DNA of 64,000 nt from Chionoecetes opilio (Eukaryota > Arthropoda > Malacostraca > Decapoda > Majidae): NCBI GenBank assembly GCA_016584305.1, contig JACEEZ010020055.1, forward strand, positions 1-64,000, read 5' to 3'. Numbering within the stretch: the stretch's first letter is position 1; each line of letters opens with the position of its first letter. The notes beneath the pieces were generated by a model. It was not told the DNA's origin. It did not search any database and worked only from the letters and a program-made list of their open reading frames with translations. Below are positions 10,576 through 21,719 of the stretch, piece after piece. Made by a program: the position numbers and the translations under genes.

Positions 10576-10864
10576 TATGCTTACCATAATACATACGTAT
10601 AAAGTTATATAACATAATTTGTGTAAGCAGCCCATACGAAGCCATACGGCTATTCGGGCAGCATCTCTGTAGTTTACAAACAAGTTTATCTAGGACGTCA
10701 GTAGCAATTACATAAAAGAAGAAGAAAAAAAAAGAAAAACAAGGTAAACAAACAAAAACAAAAATCAGGAGAAATACATAAACAATTGCTCAAAAATTCA
10801 TTTGTAGAATGCTAATAAAATGTATTGTTGGCACTATAATAAATCTACATGACCATCATTGGAA
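10576..10864. other. No gene seen
   Basis: AT-rich spacer with an A-rich patch near 10720-10760. Nothing recognised. Confidence 0.4.
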
Positions 10865-12260
10865 ATATATTAGAACAAATATTAGAACAAATATCTTGTC
10901 AGTATTGGGACAATAAATACTTTTTGTATTGCCTTTTAAATGAACATAATGTTGGTAGGGTCTTAACAGAGTCGGGTATATTATTCCATATCTTGGGACC
11001 AGAGTAGGCTAGTGAGTGTTGAAAAACTGTCAAGTTATGTTGTGGTACACGGAGGTGTTCACAGTTGCGGGTGGGGTAGTTATGTTGAGGGAGCAAGTTA
11101 ATATAATGACCACCAGTAACTAATTTGTGCATATATATTCCAATCTGTAATTTGTTTATGTCAAATAATTTCAAGATGTTCATATTCTTAAATAAAGGGT
11201 GAGTATGATCAAAGTAGCCCGAATTTGTAATGATCCTAATTATTTTTTTGTAGCCGGAACAGGGAAGTAAATGAGTGGGATATGTGTTCACCAGATGGAG
11301 TACAATATTGAAAGTGTGGCAATACGGGGCATTATGAAAAATTTTAAGTATATTATTAGGCATAAGGTCCTAATTTGATAAAATAGAGATACTTTCAGAC
11401 ATTTAAGAAAAATTTCTTTAATGTGGGGTTTTTAAAGTATGATCATCAAAAGTTACACCTATATTTTGTGTTGGTTATTTCTTTTGATGACATTGTTTTT
11501 GTATATAAAGTGGGAAAAATTTTTAGTCCCCTTTTTGGTAAAGAGCATATAATACGTTTTTTTTAAAATTTGCGGTTAGTCTTTTACTCAAACACCTTTA
11601 AAAAACATTTTCTGGTTTTGGGTTTGGCGGGTTCTATAAAGGGATTAGGGTCGTCCCAGTAATGAAAAAAGTAAAGTCATCAAAAAAAGTATTTTTTTTA
11701 AAAATTTGTAAATCATTTGGGAGTCATTTTATGAAAAGGGAATAAAAGGGGACCGGGAACTACCCTAGGGACTCCGTACTGAATAGTTGAGGTATAGATA
11801 GAAAATTTCTGAAATTTGTATTTTGGGTTCTCCCGGTAAGGTACCCCTTTAAAACCCAGTCATGTTGATGCCACGTATACCATAATTTTTTAAATTTTTT
11901 AGTAAATACATGTTTCCTGTATAAAAGCTTTAGAAAAGTCTATATAAATGTGAGCTTGTATTTGAGCACCCAAGGGCAGAGTAGTTTTATCGGTGAAGGC
12001 GGTCAGAGCACAAAAGGTACTTAACCCTTGTCGAAAAAAAATTGTTCTTTTTTTTAAAATAGATTTTTTTTTAAAAAAATTTAATAAAATTTTTTTTCAT
12101 TACTTTCCGAATTTTTTTTGAGTAGGTTTGCTTAGCAGTGTATTGGTCTGTAATTGGCAATGTTGTTTTTTTTGGGATTTTTTTATAAATAGGGATTAGG
12201 GTTTGCATTTTTTTAAACTTTGGGGAAAAATTTCCCTTTTTTCGGGGCTGGTTAAACAAG
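10865..12260 (-). pseudogene. LINE reverse transcriptase, 3' half, decayed
   Basis: The best segment (11363-10899) is the post-RT C-terminal region. It shows GYKKIIRIITNSGYFDHTHP, then NILKLFDINKLQIGIYMHKL, then a GPKIWNNIPDSVK box and a final SFKRQYKKYLLSQY. Further upstream on the minus strand, broken RT motifs are visible: NYRPISLLS/SK-like remnants at 12260-12071 and IYIDFSKAF near 11950. A VPQGS-like remnant lies near 11780. The 3' end is followed by two copies of TTAGAACAAATA (10869-10895 on +), a short repeat tail of the kind LINEs carry. Homopolymer expansions have broken most frames. The family is CR1/L2-like; exact clade uncertain. Confidence 0.75.
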
Positions 12261-13970
12261 ATGATAAGAACACTATTTTTTCTTTTTAGCTTTAGGAGAG
12301 AGAGGGAAAATTTTCAGGGGTATTACACTTTTTTTTTTTTTAATAGTTTATTTACAGCTGCAACGTCTTGTGGTAGTATTTGGAGGAAAAATCTTGATGT
12401 TGGAAAATTACCTCTCGAAAGTCAAGGGGGTTTAAATATGGGAAAGGGGGGGATGTTGTTATCTAAATTGGAAGCAAAAAGTAAAATCTTTTTGAAGGCC
12501 TCTGCAAATGGGAGGGCTTCATTACTTTTTTTCATGTTTATGAAACTGAGAAAATTTTTTTTTATAGTTATTTTTCAGCTGTTTTAGGGTTTTTCATTTT
12601 TTGCGTGTATCTTTTTAAATTTTGTAAATTCGACATTAGTATAAATTTTTTAAAAGATTTTTTATAATCCTTTTTAGGACATTGGGGTTTTTTTTTATAA
12701 AAACTTCGGGGAAAAACCCCATTTTTATAGCCCTTAAAAGATTTTTTTTTGGTCTTGCCGTTTTAATTTTACAGCGACGTTACCAAAGGGTTTGTGCCGT
12801 TTTTCAGAAATATTTTTTGTTTTTTTTTGGGGAAATTTCATTGTTAAATTACTCATTTGTCTAAAATGTATTAAAGTTTAAATTTAATCTTGTGAAGATA
12901 AGAGTGTGTTCCATAATATGGTGTGAATTTTTTGGAGAAAAGCCCCTTTATTTTAGGAGTTACATTTCTGAATTCTATTTTATTGAGCTTTATTTTTTTT
13001 GGGGGAAGGAAATATTTAAAAAATAGGAAGATGGCCCCAAAAGGGAAAGGGTACAATACCTGGGGGGTAACTTTCCAAAAAAATTAGTGTATATATGGTC
13101 TAGGAGGAAGGGTCACCCAAAATTTTAAACTATCTGGAAATCAGTGGTCGGGAGTTTTGGAGGAAAAAAATTTTAAAGTTTAAATTTTTTGCTAGAAAGT
13201 TTTTGTTGGTGTATGGGGTTTTATGCTCAATAAATTATATTAAAGTCTCCCTTTGTATTATTTTTTTCTGTTTTGCTTTGTCTTGTAATGCTGTATTTTG
13301 ACATTCGTGAATTTGTCTACGCAATATTTTATATTTGGCTATATATTGCACAAAACAGAAAAAATGATAGATTCATTTAAAAATTTTAAAGTAAGTAATT
13401 TAATGTCTTATTTATACATTAAATATATTGTTGTTCAATTTTAAAATTTTCAGAAACTAGATAGAAACCTCCTTGAGCCCCAGGTTCCTGACAAAGATAG
13501 GGTATACCCGGAAATTCATGAAGATGTTGTTATATCAGTCAGCCAGTTTCTGGACAGATTATCTGGAGATGAATTTAGGCATTTTTTGGGAAAATTGGAT
13601 ATATCAGTTTTTTAGTTAAGATCTTTAGTTTTTTATGAAAAATTTTTAGTTTATAGAATCCGGGTCGAAAAGAATCATTGTAATTGATTTCAAATACTTT
13701 TTAAGAGAGTTAAAGTCCATGTGGGTTTCTCTGATTTATGATTTTTCCCTATTAAAGTCATTTTTTGAGTCAATTCATCAAATATTTAAAAGAGTATGAA
13801 AAAGGTTTGACATTTTCTATTTAAAAGTAAATTATCGATACAAAGAAAGTGAGAAATGCAGTCAGTTAAGCTGCACCGGGGGTGTCATACTGTGATGTTG
13901 GGAAAAATTTTAAATCACGCCCCGGACGTGAAACAAAAATGAAACTTATATTACTGCGTACTATAGCAGG
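12261..13970. other. Corroded block, no intact gene
   Basis: The sequence is full of T, A and G homopolymer runs and reads like a low-accuracy consensus. It is probably the upstream part of the LINE at 10865-12260, but no domain can be traced with confidence. 13600-13970 holds nothing recognisable. Confidence 0.45.
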
Positions 13971-13974
13971 AGCA

Positions 13975-14995
13975 ACAAAAAAATAATTAATAATAATATA
14001 AAAATAATAATAAAAAAAAAAAAATAAAAACAAACATAATTATCAAATTTTAAAACCTATAATACGAAAAAAAATAATAAAAAAATGAAAAAACAAAAAA
14101 ACAAAAAAAAATAAATAATAATGATGAAAAAATAAATAATAATAATGATAAAAACAATAATAGGCATAATAAAAATAGTAATATAAAACAATAGCAAAAG
14201 AAAATAATAATAATAATAATAAAATAAAAATAATATATTTTAAAAATAATAACAAAAGTAACATAGTAACAATAAAATAATAATGCAATAATAATAATAA
14301 ATAAAAATAATAATAATAATAATAATAATAATTTAAAAGCAATAATGACAATAAAAAATTATAAAATAATATAAAATTAAAACAATAAAAAATAAGCATT
14401 ATAATACTAATAGATAAAATAATAATAATAATAATGATAATAGTAATAATGACAATAATATATTTTTTAAAAGTATAAATGTTTTTGCGTATAAAATTTT
14501 AAATACAATAATATAGTAGGAATTGGAGGTTTCATGTAGCATAAAAAAAAAAGGTAACAAAGTAGTATAATAGTTACAACAATAATAATATTAGTAAAAA
14601 ATAATAATGATAATAGTATAACAATAAAATAATAAAAATAATAAAAAATAATAATAATAATAAAATTTCCATCACCATTACAAATATAATAAAAAATAAT
14701 AAAGAGAGCAATGAAATAAAACTAATAAACAAATAATAAAAATAATAAAATAATAATAATATTTAAAATAATAATAGAATATAACCATAAAAATAATAAA
14801 AAATAATAATAATAAATAATAATAGTAATAATTTAATAATAATAATAAAAACAGGGGAATTTTTAACAAAGATGTACAATTTAACACTAGTAATTTTTTA
14901 ATACACAGTAGCATAGTATAGTAGAAGCAATAATAAAATAAATAAAATAATAATAATAATAATAAAATAAAAATAATAAAATATAAAAAGAAAAA
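13975..14995. repeat. About 1 kb of (TAA)n/(ATAA)n low-complexity DNA
   Basis: Long imperfect array of TAA, ATAA and AAAT units on the + strand. The long Tyr/Leu/Phe-rich open frames on the minus strand are artefacts of this composition. Confidence 0.92.
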
Positions 14996-15479
14996 TTTTT
15001 TAAAAAATATGGAAAGGAAATGGACCAAAACGACATCGATCCCTTTAAAAAGAGTATAGACAAATATTTTTTAAAGAGATGACAGACCAACCAAAAACTC
15101 CATAAGCAAGGGCCCAAACCAAAAAACTGATTAAAGGTTTAAAGGGGGGCCCTCTTAAATATCATCGTCCACCAAGGGTAATCAACCCTTTCCCTTAAGG
15201 TACACACCGACCCGAAAAAATCTTAATTGGGGCCAACTGCCACAATGTTCCAAAAACCCCAAAAAATTTCCAAAAAAAGAATTTAAAGTGAAGTACTCAT
15301 CGATGATGTTAGAGACTGGAAAAAAAAGGGGGACGTCACCCTCGATCTTGCCTTCAAGCAAGAAGTTTTGCAGAAACTTCCAAAAAAAAGAAAATCGCAG
15401 GAGCAGTATTATCGAACGTAAACACATTGACGCCGCGAAACAGCTGAAATCGGACCAGACATCACTATCAGGAGAGCGG

Positions 15480-16326
15480 ATAAAGCTGCTACGAACGTTA
15501 TCATAGATGCCTCAGAATATCTTATCAAGATCGACGACATCCTCAGCGACACTACAAAGTTCACAAAGATCAATAAAGATCCTACGGAAGAACTCAAGAT
15601 AAAAGTCAACAAATTGATAACTAAGAATAATTCTGCCAGCACCGCCATCAAATTTGGAAAGCTCGCTGATGAATACGGCATGGGTTACTGCTACGGTAAC
15701 ATAAAGACACACAAGCCGGGCACTAAACTTCGTCCTATAATATCACAAATACCGACGCCGACGTACCACCTCGCGAAGACACTGTGTGCCATTCTGACTC
15801 CATACACACCCAATGCCTACAGCCTTCAATCAGCATCAGAGTTTCTCGACATACTCAAGACCCACAACGCCAGAGGTGCAATCGCTTCGCTTGATGTCGA
15901 GTCCCTCTTCACAAACGTACCCGTTGATCGAACAATCAACTATATCATTGACCGGGTGTATTACAATGACTCCAACCCCCCACTTGACGCCCGGAACCTG
16001 TGCTGCGCGGACTCCTCGAATGCTATACTAAAGAAGCACCTTTCACCTCTCGTAGAGGGAACAAATACCGGCAGATAGACGGTGTCGCCATGGGCTCGCC
16101 CTTAGGGGTGTTGCTGGCAAACTTCTTCATGGGTTGCATAGAAGAAGTATTTAAGAAAATAAACAAGGCCGACATATATTGCCGCTACATCGATTACATT
16201 TTCATCAAAACGAAGAGTCACTATGAAGCAAAACAGCTGAAGCTCTGCCTGCAAGATGCTTCAGACCTCATCTTCACCATAGAAAGCAGCTTAGACAAAT
16301 CAATGCCGTTCTTGATGTCCTCGTAA
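15480..16326 (+). pseudogene. PLE reverse transcriptase (frameshifted)
   Basis: This is the RT domain of the PLE above, in at least two frames. Fingers and palm motifs are visible (KPGTKLRPIIS; SLDVESLFTNVP; GSPLGVLLANF), as is the thumb-side motif QDASDLIFTIESSLDKSMPF. In PLEs the RT copies the RNA at a nicked target and is related to telomerase RT. The second box should be an Asp-Asp pair; here the second Asp is Tyr (RYIDYIF), which removes a metal ligand. Confidence 0.85.
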
Positions 16327-16695
16327 CGCAACAAGAAGAATCATTCAACACAAATTTCTGCCTGAAGCCAACGAACCCCGGACACTGCCTCAACGGAGAA
16401 AGTAAATGATCGCAGCGATATAAGCATCGACCATCGACGCTTATATAAGAAGAGCTCTCACACACTGTAGTACGTAGAAACTCGTGCACAAAGAAATCGA
16501 GCGATCTACTTAAGTCCTCATCAACAACGGCTTCAGTGAAAGAGACATCAACCGTCAGACCAATAAAATTTTGGAGAGCTGGTGCAATCCTAACGCCAAA
16601 GAAAAGAGCCAAGACATTACTATTTTTTACCGGGCTTTCTTCTCCACCGCTTACCAGAAGAAGAAAGAATAATATCACAAATCGTCAACCGTAAT

Positions 16696-17277
16696 GTGAA
16701 ACCTACAGACCCAGAGAGAAGAATAAAACTACAAATATATTACAAGAACAAGAAAACCAGCAACCTCCTTCTCCGAAACAGGCCAAGCCAGACGAAAGAG
16801 ACAATCCAGAAGTCCCATGTCGTATATAGGATCACGTGCAAACGAGGAAACTGTGAATTCCTCCCCTCCTCCTACATCGGCATGACGACAACGAAGCTGT
16901 CGCGATGTCTTACTTGCCACTTAACTTCCGGAGCCCCAAAAAGTCACCTACTAGAAAAACACGGCATCACCATCATAAGTAAATTTTTAGAAGAAAATAC
17001 AGAAATGGTCGACATGAGCGCAGATGTACGGCGACCTCCAATTTTAGAAGCACTGTACATAAAAGATATCAATCCCAAGCACACGGACCTACACAAAAAC
17101 TACTACAAAACGGGCAGCGATATCCAATCTGCAGAGGCGCAAAGCAAGGAGGAGCATAAGTCATCAACCAATCAGCGTCGCCCACTCACACGCGAGGCCG
17201 CCAGACTTCTCTTTAACCCGGGAACTGCGAGAGCAAAGATTTTTTTAGTGCCACCATTGCGGGGATTTGAGTAAAAC
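16696..17277 (+). CDS. PLE GIY-YIG endonuclease domain, open segment
   Basis: One open frame of 192 codons holds the linker and GIY-YIG domain. It shows VVYRITCKRGNC (GIY half), SYIGMTTTKLSR (YIG half), the CHLT/H-containing segment and LEALYI, which carries the conserved Glu. The N-terminal Met at 16696 is simply the first in frame after the break; natively this is the C-terminal third of the PLE polyprotein. The stop lies at 17275-17277, followed by about 880 bp of 3' sequence. Confidence 0.82.
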
Positions 17278-17495
17278 AGTGACCATTACAGAATTGGATG
17301 AAAATCACATCAGCGTCATGGTAGTAAAAATCTGCATCCGGCAATATATGTATTTTTAAACCCAAACGTATGGGTTGTGGTGTGGTTGTGGTCGGGAGTT
17401 GAAATATCTGGCGCGAATGGCACCAATCAGCTGGCGAGAGACTGCTGAGGTGGGGTCAGGGGTGCCACTCCTTGGGGTTTTTCCCAAGAGGTTGA

Positions 17496-17602
17496 GGGGA
17501 TTATTCAAGTATTTTTCCAGTAGTTTATCTCAAGGACAGCATAGGTACCGTTGTACCGTACCTTGAGATATACTACTGGAGAAATACTTGAATAATCCCT
17601 CC
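17496..17602. repeat. Inverted repeat (hairpin) in PLE 3' region
   Basis: GGGGATTATTCAAGTATTTT, CCAGTAG and TATCTCAAGG (17496-17534) are mirrored by CCTTGAGATATACTACTGG and AAATACTTGAATAATCCC (17561-17600). The loop is about 26 bp. It lies between the GIY-YIG frame and the hammerhead and could be a folded RNA element or the scar of an inverted terminal piece. Confidence 0.85.
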
Positions 17603-17950
17603 AAAAGTTCCAAGATAGACAAAAAATACCACAACGCCAGGACCTAAATCCCAAGATTTTTGGGAAAAAACACAAGGAGTGGTATATCTCTGCGTACAGC
17701 GTAGTTAGGCAGATGGTGGTGTGTGTTATCGAGGGTTGACATCAAGGCGTATATGTGTCACAGTTTGTAGACTTCTACGAATGTTGTCGCGGTTTTTGTA
17801 TGCAATTGAAAATTGCGCTTCCGGAAGGCTTGTTGCAGTCGCTCAGCAGAGCCTTCCGGAAGGCTTGCCGCAGCCCACGGGTTAAGTAGCGCCGCACGCT
17901 GCACCCAAATCATGCTCACCTCTACATCTGAGGAGAAAACATCTCTCAAC

Positions 17951-17991
17951 GCTGCTGAAGAAGGGTTTATGGCCCGAAATCGCGATACAGC
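17951..17991 (+). ncRNA. Hammerhead ribozyme motif, best preserved
   Basis: Stem I is GCTG/CAGC (17951-17954 with 17988-17991). The core CTGAAGA is at 17955-17961, stem II GGG/CCC at 17963-17965 and 17973-17975, and GAAA at 17976-17979. Stem III comes from the palindrome ATCGCGAT (17979-17986), and A17987 follows, giving an AUA cleavage triplet (NUH rule). All invariant core bases of a type I hammerhead are present. The position, about 170 bp before the PLE 3' terminus, matches known hammerheads of PLE terminal repeats. Self-cleavage is inferred, not shown. Confidence 0.82.
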
Positions 17992-18090
17992 AAAATGACC
18001 ACCTACGGCGAAGTCATAAAATTGATAACTAAAGAGTGACACTCTTAAGACAAAGAGAAAATATCTTGAAAAAGATAATAAACGCTGAAC

Positions 18091-18163
18091 TAGCTATCAC
18101 TTTTAACGAGATCTGTCTCAGAGAAAATCTCCTGCCCGTATATACTTTATATATATACTAGCC
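18091..18163 (+). repeat. PLE terminal signature running into (TA)n
   Basis: GAACTAGCTATCACTTTTAA and CTCAGAGAAAATCTCCTGCC recur almost identically at 10329-10388. Here the signature ends in TATATACTTTATATATATAC, which marks the element end at a (TA)n tract. Confidence 0.8.
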
Positions 18164-18300
18164 GCAAAGCCGCCCGCCGGCGGATTTTTTGGCTAGCTCC
18201 TGCGGAGGGCTATTGGTGGGCCTTCGGCCCACCACCTGTGTTTGGGGGGCCTTCGGCCCACCAAACACGGACTCTCCAGATAGCCCCTTCTAACTTTCCT
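18164..18300. repeat. GC-rich short palindromes
   Basis: GCCGCCCGCCGGCGG and two copies of GGGCCTTCGGCCCACCA form small perfect hairpins. No Rho-independent terminator is meant; the context is eukaryotic and function is unknown. Confidence 0.6.
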
Positions 18301-18329
18301 GAAATCATGGATGTAGAAATGTATGTATT

Positions 18330-18570
18330 CCCCCCACCCATTCACTCACCCATTACCCATCACCCCCCAGCCATTCACTCACCCATTACCCATCACCCCC
18401 CACCCATTCACTCACCCATTACCCATCACCACACACCCATTCACTCACCCATTACCCATCACCCCCCCTATTCCTCACCCATCACCCATCACCCCCAACC
18501 CATCACCCCCACCCATTCACTCACCCATCACCCCACACCCATTACCCATCACCCCACCCATTCCTCACCC
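18330..18570. repeat. About 32-bp minisatellite, CACCCATTCACTCACCCAT type
   Basis: Repeated blocks of CACCCATTCACTCACCCAT followed by TACCCATCACCCC, about seven partial units with small length variants. His/Pro/Thr-rich open frames here are repeat artefacts. Confidence 0.9.
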
Positions 18571-18764
18571 ATACCCATCATCTACATCAAGGTTTCCTCA
18601 ATTCTCGCAACCCACTTTTTTCACAATTCTCGCTAATAGGCTGCTAAAAAAGAAAAGAAAAAAAGTGATCGGATCATCTCATAAGTGGGCTTAAAACCTT
18701 CCCCTGGTCGACCTGTTCCAAAAATGTGCCATATGAGGTGATTGCGCCACGGGGGCGGAACCTA

Positions 18765-18766
18765 TA

Positions 18767-18805
<39 letters not shown>

Positions 18806-18851
18806 GACAGACAGACAGACACACTTTCGCTTATATTATTATATATATACA

Positions 18852-18934
<83 letters not shown>

Positions 18935-18990
18935 CCTTCATTTGCAGTGTTCGTACATATTTGTTAAGATTATAACATTATTTTTATATT
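18765..18990. repeat. (AC)n(AGAC)n then (AT)n and PLE-flanking repeat
   Basis: (AC)n at 18768-18800, (AGAC)n at 18801-18822 and (AT)n at 18840-18930. The 18938-18990 segment is the same sequence as the reverse complement of 8972-9020. Confidence 0.9.
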
Positions 18991-19084
18991 AATTATATAA
19001 TATGCTATTTATGTTGTGATACGATCATGACAGACACCCTATAACTTAGGTTGTATTTTCATATTTTTTCTGGCATGCATTCTT

Positions 19085-19470
19085 TTTCCTTAGGTTAACT
19101 TTATATTCATGGTCAGATACCTCATCTTGAAAAATGCTGATAGTTTTACACAATATGACATCAGGAGGTACATCAATTACAGCACACTGCATCTCAGAAG
19201 CAAGAGTTTTTATGCAATCTTTTCCTTCTCTAAGGCCTTATTTATGCATACATTTTAAATACCTCTCTCATAACAGTTAGCTGGGAAATGAAGTCGTCAG
19301 ATGGAACACATAATTCATCTCTGTTTATCATGATTGTCCAGGTCAGACATTCTGATCTACTGCAAGCTGCTTTCTTTCCTAGATGAGGATATTTCACATT
19401 AAACCCTTTTACAACATATCCTCCTATATGCCTAATGATTCCTCTCTATTACAGTCTCTGTGTTCTATAC
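19085..19470 (-). pseudogene. Decayed transposase-like coding remnant
   Basis: The minus strand reads GGYVVKGFNVKYPHLGKKAA, CSRSECLTWTIMINRDELCV and PSDDFISQLTVMREVFK. After a frameshift it continues with GLREGKDCIKTLASEMQCAV, then IDVPPDVILCKTISIFQDEV. The order 'GYV..K', C-x3-C, 'RDELCVPSDDF' resembles the C-terminal region of P-element/THAP9-type transposases, where a 'IAGYV..K' box precedes a Cys pair and a 'KDxGGLxxPS' box. I recognise only this pattern, so the assignment is tentative. It could also be an unrelated host pseudogene. Confidence 0.4.
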
Positions 19471-19899
19471 TAAATTTGAACCTTGATTTACAAGACTGTT
19501 TGCATATCAGCTATCTCCCCTAATACCATGTAATGGTCAGTCCTCAAAGGCATCATTCATATTCTTGAAGCAAATGCGGTTAGCAAATTTCCAAATTACG
19601 TTCCTTTCAATACATGATTCATTCTCAGCTTAGTTACCATCATTTAGTTAGATATAGGGTCAAGGTTTCATCCATACTACTGCAATTTGTTTTATCACTG
19701 GCCAAGGCAATGTTCTACCCAAGCAAGAATTTTTTTAAACTAATATTTAAAGCTTAATGCATCAGAGTGATAATGCATTTGCCTGATACACCCAAAGAAT
19801 CTCTCCAAACATCTTAATTTTTTCTTTTCTTAACATAGCAAAAGCCATACATATCCTTCGGCATATCATACAGCTCTAGCAATGATTGACATGAGGCTA

Positions 19900-19923
19900 G
19901 TACATAAGAACATAAGAAAACTA
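19900..19923 (-). repeat. CR1-type 3' octamer tail
   Basis: On the minus strand this reads TTCTTATG twice, preceded by TAGTTTTC. CR1 LINEs end in tandem octamers of this type. The adjacent AGAAAACTA (19915-19923) reappears as GGAAAACTA at 22743-22751, which places a large insertion inside the 3' end of the CR1 element at 22745-26158. Confidence 0.7.
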
Positions 19924-19929
19924 GGGGAG

Positions 19930-19978
19930 GGGGGGCACTCAGTAGAGGGCATACCTCCGCCCGAATATTTAATCAAAT
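19930..19978 (+). repeat. Left fragment of a CCTCCGCC-ended element
   Basis: GCACTCAGTAGAGGGCATAC and CTCCGCCCGAATATTTAATC match the start of the fuller copy at 22490 (GCACTCAGTATGAGCGCATA). The fragment runs into (AT)n that borders the PLE. Confidence 0.7.
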
Positions 19979-19998
19979 ATACGTATATATATATATAT

Positions 19999-20045
<47 letters not shown>
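19979..20045. repeat. (AT)n tract at left PLE boundary
   Basis: Near-pure AT dinucleotides touching the inverted terminal repeat of the PLE. Confidence 0.95.
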
Positions 20046-20047
<2 letters not shown>

Positions 20048-20128
20048 GAAGATATAAACCAGCGCGGGTAGAAACATCTTGATTGTTTATTTGGAACGTT
20101 TCGGCTATACATAAGCCATCATCCTGCA
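20046..20128 (-). repeat. Left PLE terminal repeat with damaged hammerhead
   Basis: The reverse complement of this stretch matches 22272-22357. The ribozyme core reads AGGATGA in place of CTGATGA, while stem II (GGCT/AGCC) and GAAAC are intact. The loss of the core C and U should abolish cleavage. Confidence 0.8.
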
Positions 20129-21072
20129 AACAATGTCATATTCAACCACTCTTCACGTATACTCAATGATATAGAAAAATCCTTACTCTCAAAAGGACTA
20201 AATTTTGCCTTATCTGTTAACAAACCCAAGTTTTTACCCCATTTTCTCTCCTTTGAACAATTGTTTAAAGATATCTCTAGTCATAAATTTTTTCCACATA
20301 AAGGTAAATCTTTTGAATATATAAAAATACGCTGAAAAACTTAGCACATACTAGTTGGTACTCTCAAGGAACCTTTGACACTTCCTTGAACCCGAGCAAT
20401 TCGAAGCTTTAAAATCACTCAGAGCAGACGACTCCTTGTCCATAGCTAAACCGATAAGGGAAATGGTATAGTCCTCCTTGATAAGACTGAATATGTAAAG
20501 AAAATGAACAACATACTAGACGACGCCTCCAAATTTACTAAAGTTTCCGATGATGTATTCCCAACACTCCTTAAACATGAAGATAGATTAAATATTTCCT
20601 CAGGAAACTAAGTCTGATAAAATCATAGATGAAACCTTATATTCTAATCTATATGTCTCCGGTTCTCAACCTGGTGTATTATACGGCCTCCCTAAAGTAC
20701 ATAAACCCAACATTCCACTTCGCCCTATCTTGTCGGCACTGGCACCTTCAATTACAAGCTAGCCAAATTTCTTGTACCAATACTAGCACCAGTTTACATC
20801 TAATATATATACAGTTAAGGATCTTTCTCATTTGCTAAAGAAATATGTAACAAAAATTTTGATAATTGTACCCTTGCATCATTCGATGTGAAATCCCTTT
20901 TACAAACATACCTCTGAGCGAGACTATAGATATTTGCACAAAACAAATCTTCCAAACAATGAACACACACATGGTTTCAATAAAAAGTCATTCCATAAAT
21001 TACTTACCTTAGCTGTTAAAGATTCTCTTTTATTTTCAATGACATGTGTTTTAAACAAGTAGACGCGTTGCC

Positions 21073-21312
21073 ATGGGAAACCCATTAGGTCCAACCCTTG
21101 CTAATGCATTTCTTTCATTCCACGAGAGCACCTGGCTAAGTGAATGCCCAGCTGAATTCAAACCCCTCATGTACAGACGCTATGTCGATGATACCTTTGC
21201 AATTTTCAAATCACCAAACCATGTACCCTTGTTTCACGACTACCTGAATTCCAAACACCCCAATATTCAATTCACTTTTGAGACTGAACATAATAATAAA
21301 TTACCATTTTAG
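21073..21312 (+). pseudogene. PLE RT palm fragment with intact YVDD
   Basis: Open segment starting at GNPLGPTLANAFLSFHESTW and including the catalytic RRYVDDTFAIF and a following FTFETEHNNKLPF box. The Asp pair is present. It is only the second half of the RT; the upstream half lies in other frames, so it cannot act alone. Confidence 0.85.
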
Positions 21313-21719
21313 ATATTGACATTACAAATCGGGTAATTCATTCAGCACTACCATTTACAGAAAACCCACATTCACAGGACTAACAACAAATTTAATTCCA
21401 ACATTCCCGCCCAATTTAAGAAAATCTGATCCTCACGCTGGTTACTAGGGCGTACAATATTTGCTCTTCATACACCAATTTTCACTTAGAATTAGAGTAC
21501 TTGAGACACACTCTTAAACTAAATGGTTATCCCCTGCAGTTCATTAACACGTACATGGTAAACAGTTAAATAAACTACACTCACCCCCTCCCCTAATTCA
21601 TACGCTCATAAAGCCGTTGTGTATTTTATAATTCCCTTCATAGGTAACAAATCTTTTCCATCCGAAACAAAGCTCAACTCCTGCTTCGGCAATGTTATCC
21701 ACAAGTCTCGCTTAGAATA

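Larger units (their letters stand above)
15290..18160 (+). mobile_element. Penelope-like element, nearly full length, broken
   Basis: Domains run in PLE order on the + strand. 15480-15610 holds the pre-RT segment (ADKAATNVIIDASEYLIKID, ILSDTTKFTKINKD). 15614-16326 is the RT: YGNIKTHKPGTKLRPIIS, then ASLDVESLFTNVPV with the first catalytic Asp, then DGVAMGSPLGVLLANFFM. 16696-17277 is the GIY-YIG endonuclease (VVYRITCKRGNCEF, SYIGMTTTKLSRCLTCHL, PPILEALYI). A frameshift at about 16080 splits the RT. The catalytic box reads YIDYIF where PLEs have Y-V-D-D. The 3' untranslated part (17278-18160) carries a hammerhead and ends with the family's terminal signature before (TA)n. The copy is inactive. 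Confidence 0.85.

Noticed and set aside
14043..15117. Leu/Tyr/Phe-rich multi-pass membrane proteins on the minus strand
   Set aside because: They arise from the (TAA)n field and show no family motifs.
18164..18260. Bacterial-style terminators (GGGCCTTCGGCCC hairpins)
   Set aside because: All context is eukaryotic mobile DNA; the hairpins are not followed by T-tracts next to a gene.
18238..18694. His/Pro/Thr-rich repeat protein
   Set aside because: Non-coding minisatellite: two frames are equally open and no start, splice or conserved flank is seen.
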